Assembly: GCA_002964805.2 (NCBI GenBank)
Contig: PUDQ02000001.1
Span: 744,001-808,000, forward strand
DNA length: 64,000 nt
Origin: Trametes villosa
Taxonomy: Eukaryota > Basidiomycota > Agaricomycetes > Polyporales > Polyporaceae
Reading direction: 5' to 3'
Both the position numbers and the translations under genes were made by a program. The notes beneath the pieces are model-generated. The model was given only the letters and a program-made list of their open reading frames with translations. It ran no database searches and was not told where the DNA came from. Shown here piece by piece: positions 58,275-64,000 of the stretch (the stretch's first letter is position 1; each line of letters starts with the position of its first letter).

Positions 58275-58959
58275 TTAGTGCAACAGGTGGCTCTTGGCAC
58301 CGCCAACGCGACCGAAGAGGACCTCCCCAATGCCGGATCCCACCACGATCGAAATGATAAAGGCGGCCTGGAAGGTCCTGTGGGAAGAAAAAGTTTTTCA
58401 GCACGCAACGATCAGCTGGCAGATTGATTGAGGCTTCGCACATGACCGCCAGCATCAGCGCGTACGAGAGGAGCGCCTGGAAGGCGAACAGGATGCCGCG
58501 TGGAATGTCGTGGGAGGGAATGAAGGGGGGCAGGGTCCTGCGCGTCCGGCGCTGACGAAGGGCACCACCCTGCGACGGCAACTCGTCCACCTTCAGCTCC
58601 ACGGAGCCAGAGGTCTTGGGCTCGGTGGACTCGGTAGTGGCATGGCAGGAGGGCTCCGGGGTGTTGTCGGACATAAGCGACAGAGCCCTACAGTTCAAAG
58701 TCCAGATCAACGGGGCTGGACGAGGGCGGCTCCACACTCTGACTGACCTCTTCCCCCAGTAGGTTTCTGCCTTGCTCCTCATAGCGTTCACCCATCTCTC
58801 GAAGAACGCCAGAAGAGCGAGGCCAATGCATGCGCCGGCAATGGCTCCCTTCGAGGACGGTTGCCAAGTGTCGAAGAACAGACTATCGCCCCCGGTGAAG
58901 TGGAGCCACGGGACCATCATGATGGTCATCGAGGTATCCGAAGAGGTATCCATATTCAT
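58275..58959 (-). CDS. CTR-family copper transporter
   Basis: Three exons (58748-58959, 58442-58687, 58275-58377) encode 186 residues. The N-terminal stretch MNMDTSSDTSMTIMMVPW has several methionines. TM1 is AIAGACIGLALLAFFERW, TM2 ends LSYALMLAVM with the MxxxM copper gate, and TM3 carries GSGIGEVLFG with the GxxxG packing motif. This is the full CTR trimer signature for Cu(I) uptake across the plasma or vacuolar membrane. The loop between TM1 and TM2 is long and polar (about 75 residues). The 60-nt first intron is in frame and stop-free, but its removal gives a normal loop. The second intron splits the MxxxM methionine codon. Confidence 0.92.
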
Positions 58960-60016
58960 GGTGCAGGGATGGTTTGTGAGGGACGACGACGACGGAGGAA
59001 GGAGAGGCCTGGGTGGACAGGAGATAGACTGGGGCGCAGCAGGCAGGAGGTCCTAGCACTCGGTCGTTACCGAGTGCTGCCAAACACGAGCAAACAAAGC
59101 AATAGAGTGCGAGGATGGGAGCGCCGATAAGACCACCCGGGCGCGAAGAACCAGTCCTACAGATCCCGTGTCAGACTGCGGCGTGCGGAGGCTAATGAGC
59201 TTGAACTCACCACGAAGAGGCCTATGCCATAAGAGTGACCGACGAAGAAGCGATATATAAGCGGCGTCGATGTGAGTGGGTCACTCCCCGTCAACCCCAC
59301 CTCCCACATGCCCGACAACAATGCTTGCCAGTGTCCCGGCAACTGGACTCACCTTGTATGATATCGAACGGGGGCCGATTCGGAGAACTACGCTCGCACG
59401 CCCCACCGCCGACAACGAAAGAGGACATACCTAACGAATATCGCAATGCGGGGTTTCGTTCAATCCGGCCCGTATCGAGGTTCGTCGACAGTAAGAGAAT
59501 GGAGGCAAGCGTAGTGGGAGAGGCACTCGGGAGGGAAGAGCAGAGCAATCACTGGCGAGACAGGAGTGTCAGACGAGCTTGTTGAGTACTACGCTCCCAC
59601 TCGTCTAACAACACCCAGAGATAAGAGGGTAAGACAGCATATTCAGGAAGGCAGAGGAATATCAAGCAGTGTGAGGGAGGAGAGAGCAGACGCGGAGGGG
59701 GTCAACAGGGGAGGGAGACGATGGTTGGGAGGAGAGAGACGTGGACGAGCGATTCCCTTGAGGCAATTGTGCGCTGACCAATCGCAAAAATCCGCATTCG
59801 CAAGCTGCTGCGCGGGACCTCGGACACTAGATCATGTGATGTCCGCGCCCGTTGCGCGTCTAACGCCGGGTTCACGCAATTACGTCGTGACTTCATTCGG
59901 AATTCCTCCAGAACAGGGCAGATATAACGGTCGTGCGTACCCAGCGTGTGCTCTCACCGCTCTCCCAGGATTTTACCACCATAACCGCTTTATCAGCCTC
60001 ATCACACTCGCCAGAC
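58960..60016. promoter_or_regulatory. CTR promoter region and divergent spacer to rhodanese gene
   Basis: About 1.06 kb between outward-facing genes. Near the CTR start it holds a perfect 9-bp inverted repeat and a TTTGCTC motif, listed separately. The rest has no supported gene. Confidence 0.45.
59055..59078. promoter_or_regulatory. Perfect 9-bp inverted repeat upstream of CTR
   Basis: AGCACTCGG and CCGAGTGCT are separated by TCGTTA, 96-119 bases before the CTR start codon. It could be a dimeric transcription factor site or an RNA hairpin in the leader. On the minus strand a TTTGCTC motif (59088-59094) lies just beyond it; that heptamer resembles the core of yeast Mac1 copper-response elements. 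Function is inference. Confidence 0.55.
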
Positions 60017-60646
60017 ATGCTTCGCCTAGCGTTCGCCAGGTCCGCGGTCGCGGCTCGCACTGTCTCTCACGTCCGGGCACCCGTTGTTTCTCCCCGCGTC
60101 GCGCTTGGGTTCCGCCATGAATCCACCAAAACCTCTGATGAGCGCAAGAAGGTATTGGAAGCGAAGAACGACCTTCAGCGCGACTGGGACGCGAAGGAAA
60201 TCTCCTATGAGGAGCTGAAGCCGAAGACCCAGCAACCCAGTCCGGTGAGTTCTTCCACCTCCCAAATATTTCGCATATTGATCGGAGGATACCAGGACAA
60301 GTACTTGATCGACGTTCGGGAACCGGACGAGGTCGTGCAGGGCTCAATACCCTCTGCGGTCAACCTCCCGCTCTCCGTCCTCTCGAGCGCGCTGCACCTT
60401 CCCGCGGCCGAGTTCAAGGAGAAGTTCGGGTTCGAGAAGCCTCGTCACGATCAGGAGGTCACATTTTACTGCCGTAGTGGAAAGCGGTCCACGACTGCGT
60501 CGGACGTAGCCAAGCGGAATGGCTATACCAAGTATGTTCCTATGCAAACATATAGTGGCCTTGTCTAACATATGCGCAGCATCCTGAACTACAAGGGCTC
60601 TTGGCTGGAATGGACCGCACGCGAAGGACAGAAGCCTGCTGCCTGA
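60017..60646 (+). CDS. Mitochondrial single-domain rhodanese
   Basis: Three exons (60017-60244, 60296-60531, 60580-60646) encode 176 residues. The N-terminal 45 residues are a good import signal (MLRLAFARSAVAARTVSHVR, no acids). The rhodanese domain has YLIDVREPDEVVQGSIPSAV, then the active loop FYCRSGKRST with the persulfide Cys, and the end NYKGSWLEW. The closest memory match is yeast Rdl2 (YOR286W), a mitochondrial thiosulfate sulfurtransferase. The segment 45-75 is charged and helical. Confidence 0.9.
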
Positions 60647-61007
60647 TCGCCCGGGCTCGACGGAATTCATGTATGACCTGTTTCAACGTTGTACCGTAGC
60701 ATGTGGACAGGCTGCGAGCCATTACGCAGGTTGCCGATTAACATCGGAGGCTCATGGATATGCATGTGTTTCGGTTGGACGCCATGAATATACGAGTTCA
60801 TGGCTGTACTACGCTCGAACGCAATTCTGGCCAACTTGTCGCGCGATTCTAGTTGCTCATGCCGACATGCGAACCCTAACCCCGACTATTGTTACCCCGC
60901 GAACCGTGAAGGACGCATCCCACCTTGCCTCCGTACCTCTACCAGAACCTGCAGTCCGGGTTCTCCCTTGCACCCTCTGGCAAATCCCCAGGACTCCGTA
61001 ACCGCTC
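60647..61007. other. Intergenic, rhodanese to frataxin
   Basis: About 360 bases between tandem genes; contains rhodanese 3' sequence and the frataxin promoter. Nothing else. Confidence 0.45.
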
Positions 61008-61755
61008 ATGAACTTACTCAAACAATCCGGTCGTCTTACCCCGCGTCCGCTATCAGTCGCGAGACGTTTACCTCTTGCCGGCATCCCTCGAGCCCTCCAT
61101 ATCCTCTCGCAGCCACCGTGCCCACGGCCGTCGGCCCACCTCGCGGGACCCCAGCAACGGCATCTTGCAACGCCTCCGCCGCAGGTGAAGCACAGGTCCG
61201 CTGGCACAAGGCGACTCGCATGCACACTGCGGACGCGACTGACATGTCTCGGCATCTGCGCAGTGACCTGCCGACGCACCTGTACCATCAGTATGCGGAC
61301 GCCACCATGGACACGATGCTCGAGTCGATAGAGGCTCTCCTGGACGATATAGGCGACCCAGAGTACGAGGTCGAATACAGCGTGAGTGCCAACCCGTGTG
61401 GACCCGCCCCGCGCCCCGAGCCAAGACGTTTGACTGAACCATGCCTGTGCAGAGCGGTGTCCTCACGTTGAAGCTAGGCAGCAAGGGGACATACGTTATC
61501 AACAAGCAGCCGCCGAACAAGCAGATATGGCTGTCATCTCCGTTCAGGTGCGCTTCCGTTAGGATTGCTCCGTCCCTAGTGCTAACTATCGCGCTCAGCG
61601 GCCCAAAGCGATACGACTACGACCCAGAACACGACGGCTGGGTCTACGCTCGGGACGGCCGCTCGATGAATGACCTGCTGAACCAGGAACTCAGCGATGC
61701 GCTTGCTCAGAATGTGGATTTGGGTTTGACCGGCGTGTCTTCTCGAGTCAGCTGA
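61008..61755 (+). CDS. YFH1: Frataxin, mitochondrial iron-sulfur assembly factor
   Basis: Four exons (61008-61195, 61264-61381, 61453-61547, 61599-61755) encode 185 residues. The first 60 residues are a basic, acid-free presequence ([17 protein letters not shown], then QRHLATPP). The frataxin domain begins [20 protein letters not shown], with the acidic ridge [15 protein letters not shown], then [39 protein letters not shown] and WVYARDG. Frataxin speeds sulfur transfer to Isu in Fe-S cluster synthesis. The first donor (CACAG|GTCCGC) was chosen because it alone leads in phase into [10 protein letters not shown]. It neighbours two sulfurtransferases. Confidence 0.92.
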
Positions 61756-62171
61756 GCTCGTAGAAGCCCTGCGATCTGTCCACCACACTGTTCGCATGAG
61801 AAACTGCGCTCCAACCCGTCCTAGGGCCTTTTAGGCCATGTTCTAGTTCGTGCGCGCTGCCCGTTTAGCGCAACACCCCGCCATATCGATATCGTACCTA
61901 TGTATACAAGGTTCACCACTCAGTGGATTGCTTAATCAATGCTATAAACGCGATGTCAAACTGAATAAGGTGATGGTGTATGATGCGGTAATCTACAGGA
62001 GGTGAATGTATTGCTAATGGAAAACACTGTTCGACGACAAATGCGATGCGAGAAAGGATAACGTGATGAGCGCGTGAAGGGAGGATATATGACCAAGCGA
62101 CATAGAGCATACAGGACGACGATGGGGCGAGCGACTGGGCGACGGGGAACCGCGGAGGCATTAGCTTTGGC
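61756..62171. other. Convergent 3' spacer
   Basis: About 415 bases between frataxin and the histidine-rich unknown gene, AT-richer than the coding parts. No gene. Confidence 0.45.
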
Positions 62172-62880
62172 TCAGGAGCCGGGGGTATCGAACTGCCTCC
62201 GGCGTTCGAGGAACACGGACCCAAGCAATCTATCAGAGCAGGTGTTTCGTTAGTGCGGGAAGCATTGTAAGGGGGAAAGAAACGTACTTGTTCGTATCCT
62301 CGTATCGCTGCGTTACACGCTGAACCTCGACGTGATCCACCTCCGCGGCGTCTTTCGTCGGGATGGATATCACGAACGAGGGCGTATGTCTATGAGCAAG
62401 ATGTTCCGCGGATGCCTGTGGGCCGTTGTGCGACAATTCGGGGACCGTCTTGTCGTGCACGGCGGCGAAGTGGTGGGGATGGTGGTGGTGGTGCTCGGTA
62501 TGGAAGTGGTGATGCGGTGAGGGAAGATGCGAGGGCGGAATGGACGAGGTGAAAAGCATGCGGTGTCGCTGTTCTGCATGGAGGTCGTGGAGCAGGGTGT
62601 TCACGTTTCTATATTCCCCGGCTTGCTCGAGGCGTTGTGCCTGCTCCGAGGACTCCGTGCGATCGAGATGCTGCTCATCGCTCTCGACATCCTCTTCCCC
62701 GTCCGTATCCTCCATGGGCCAAGGGGTATACCCGTGAGTAGCGGCCCGGCCTCGTAGAGGTGCGATCTGTCGCCTCCGTTTTGCCACTCTCTCAGCGAAG
62801 GCATCGATGGCAGGATCTGGTGTGGCCGCGTAGGGAGTGTCCGGGACGAACGAGGGGGTAGACCTCTGACGCTTCAGCAT
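62172..62880 (-). CDS. Histidine-rich protein of unknown function
   Basis: Two exons (62288-62880, 62172-62229) encode 216 residues. The N-terminal part has a basic KRQRSTPSF start and FAERVAKRRRQIAPLRGR, a likely nuclear signal. An acidic segment EDTDGEEDVESDEQ follows, then an LHDLHAEQRHRMLF helix. A histidine run (PSPHHHFHTEHHHHHPHH) sits near 125-145, and the C-terminal helix reads VTQRYEDTNKLLGSVFLERR. The second exon is supported by phase and the conserved-looking ending. The frame is open upstream to 63021 without ATG, so a further 5' exon is possible. I do not recognise the family. Confidence 0.6.
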
Positions 62881-63219
62881 CGCGGGTAGTCTGTAGGGTC
62901 CCTGAGGAGTAGCAAGCAGCGGTTCCGGGTGCACAAGGGCTGGTGAGGGCGAGTGCGGGTCGTTAGCCACAACGAGGGCTGGTGGCTGTTGGCTCGAGGA
63001 ACAAGAGCGCTCGACGCGCACAAATATGAGCGCGTCTCGGTAAGTCGCGTACTACGTAAGCGTGTAGGCGCCCGCGCTGCGAGTCGTTCGCAACTCCACA
63101 AGGGCAATCGAGTTCACCCTACAGCCTCCCTTGCCGCTCTTGCCCTTGTTTGTACTTTTCTCAGCTAGCTGCTCCTATCATATTCTACTGCGCTAGGCTA
63201 TCACACATACTTAGCAGCT
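62881..63219. promoter_or_regulatory. Divergent promoter, histidine-rich and WDR70 genes
   Basis: About 340 bases between opposite starts; may include a 5' exon of the minus-strand gene. Confidence 0.4.
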
Positions 63220-64000
63220 ATGTCGGACATGGATGTCTTCGCCGCAATGGGCATAGGCGGGTTTGGAAAGAAGACCAAACAACGTCAACTGGATCCCAAG
63301 CGGTTCGAGAAGAACAAGAGGGCTGATACGGTATGCGAATTGTAAAGACTGTACGGGGATGTACTAAGAAATGAATGTAGATCGCTTCCTCAGCAGCGGC
63401 GGTCAAGGTGGAGGACAGCGCCGGCCCCTCTGCGCCCTCAGCACACGCGCGCCCAGACACGGAGGAACAAGACTCTGACTCTGAAGTGGGCCCCGCCCCG
63501 CCGCCGCCTCAGGCTAAGGATGGAAACGAAGACGAGGAGCCCGAATTCGATGCTTCGGACGACGATCTCGACCAGCCACACTTCCCCATCTCGCATGAAC
63601 TTGTCCTCAAGGACCACACGAAGGTGGTCACTGCGCTGACCATGGACCCGTCCGGCGCGCGGGTGTTGTCCGGCTCGCATGACTATGACTGCAAGCTGTG
63701 GGACTTTGGTGGAATGGACTGGCGGTGTAAGCCTTTCAAGACTTGGGAACCTGCCGGCTCTTACTATGTGCGTCCCCCTCATAGCTCGTCTCGGTTCAGG
63801 CCTGGCTTAACGTCCAACCACGAATAGGTGCATGACCTGAAGTTCTCCAACGACGGGCATCAGTTTCTCGCTATCTCGGGCACGACACAAGCCAAACTGT
63901 ATGACCGTGACGGAGAAGAGCTGTAAGTCCAGCCTCATCGGTTCACGAACGGGCAGTCTGACCTGACTGGCAGGGGCACCTATGTCAAGGGCGATCCCTA
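63220..64000 (+). CDS. WDR70-like WD40 protein, 5' part only
   Basis: Four exons so far (63220-63330, 63381-63767, 63828-63922, 63974-64000, continuing past the window) give about 206 residues. The start MSDMDVFAAMGIGGFGKKTK with a basic QRQLDPKRFEKNK segment, an acidic Ser/Asp/Glu-rich linker and the first WD repeat (LKDHTKVVTALTMDPSGARV, then GSHDYDCKLWDFGGMD) match WDR70 (gastrulation defective 1). The next strand FLAISGTTQAKLYDRDG also fits. WDR70 associates with Cul4-Ddb1 ligase and H2B monoubiquitination in repair, by family knowledge. The coding sequence is truncated by the window edge. Confidence 0.88.

Noticed and set aside
1..64000. tRNA, rRNA, CRISPR arrays and insertion sequences
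   Set aside because: None seen by eye on either strand; a covariance-model scan would be needed to exclude divergent small RNAs.

Overview
The window looks like nuclear DNA of a filamentous basidiomycete, most likely a wood- or litter-decaying agaricomycete. The reasons are high GC, dense genes broken by many 48-70 nt introns with GTRNGT/YAG borders, several very small exons, and families typical of that group: a secreted GH78 rhamnosidase, a seven-TM basidiomycete membrane family, BIM1-like copper proteins and PB1/CBS proteins. Exon coordinates were derived by hand from splice consensus, reading phase and family conservation. Thirty-one protein genes are supported. No rRNA, tRNA, CRISPR array or intact transposon was seen.

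Layout. 1-11 kb: Ran1-type kinase, ULP1-type SUMO protease, BET1 SNARE, GH78 rhamnosidase and a UPF0658 Golgi membrane protein. 12-16 kb: a 16-exon MFS transporter and a seven-TM protein. 17-25 kb: SGF11 (SAGA deubiquitinase module), a CBS/PB1 protein, a 100-residue hydrophobic protein and a TMEM33/Pom33-type protein. 25-42 kb: HAS1, UTP4 and URB2, all ribosome biogenesis factors, interleaved with PTH2, an Mpv17/SYM1 protein, TIM10, a small zinc-finger protein and threonine aldolase. 42-53 kb: an uncharacterised gene with a likely frameshift, an RWD-RBR ubiquitin ligase, a large KH-domain protein and V-ATPase subunit C. 53-64 kb: a two-domain sulfurtransferase, an unknown basic protein, a tandem copper pair (BIM1-like protein and CTR transporter), a mitochondrial rhodanese, frataxin, a histidine-rich unknown protein and the 5' part of a WDR70 homolog that runs off the window.

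Working relations. HAS1, UTP4 and URB2 act in early 60S/90S pre-ribosome assembly. TIM10, the Mpv17 protein, frataxin, the rhodanese and probably the sulfurtransferase serve mitochondria. The BIM1-like protein and the CTR transporter plausibly form a copper-uptake module, with a perfect inverted repeat and a TTTGCTC motif upstream of CTR.

Most notable points: a 2-nt coding exon required to keep frame in the MFS gene, 6- and 7-nt exons elsewhere, three GC-AG introns, a reading-frame break with apparent loss of a WD blade in UTP4, and the copper pair with its palindrome.
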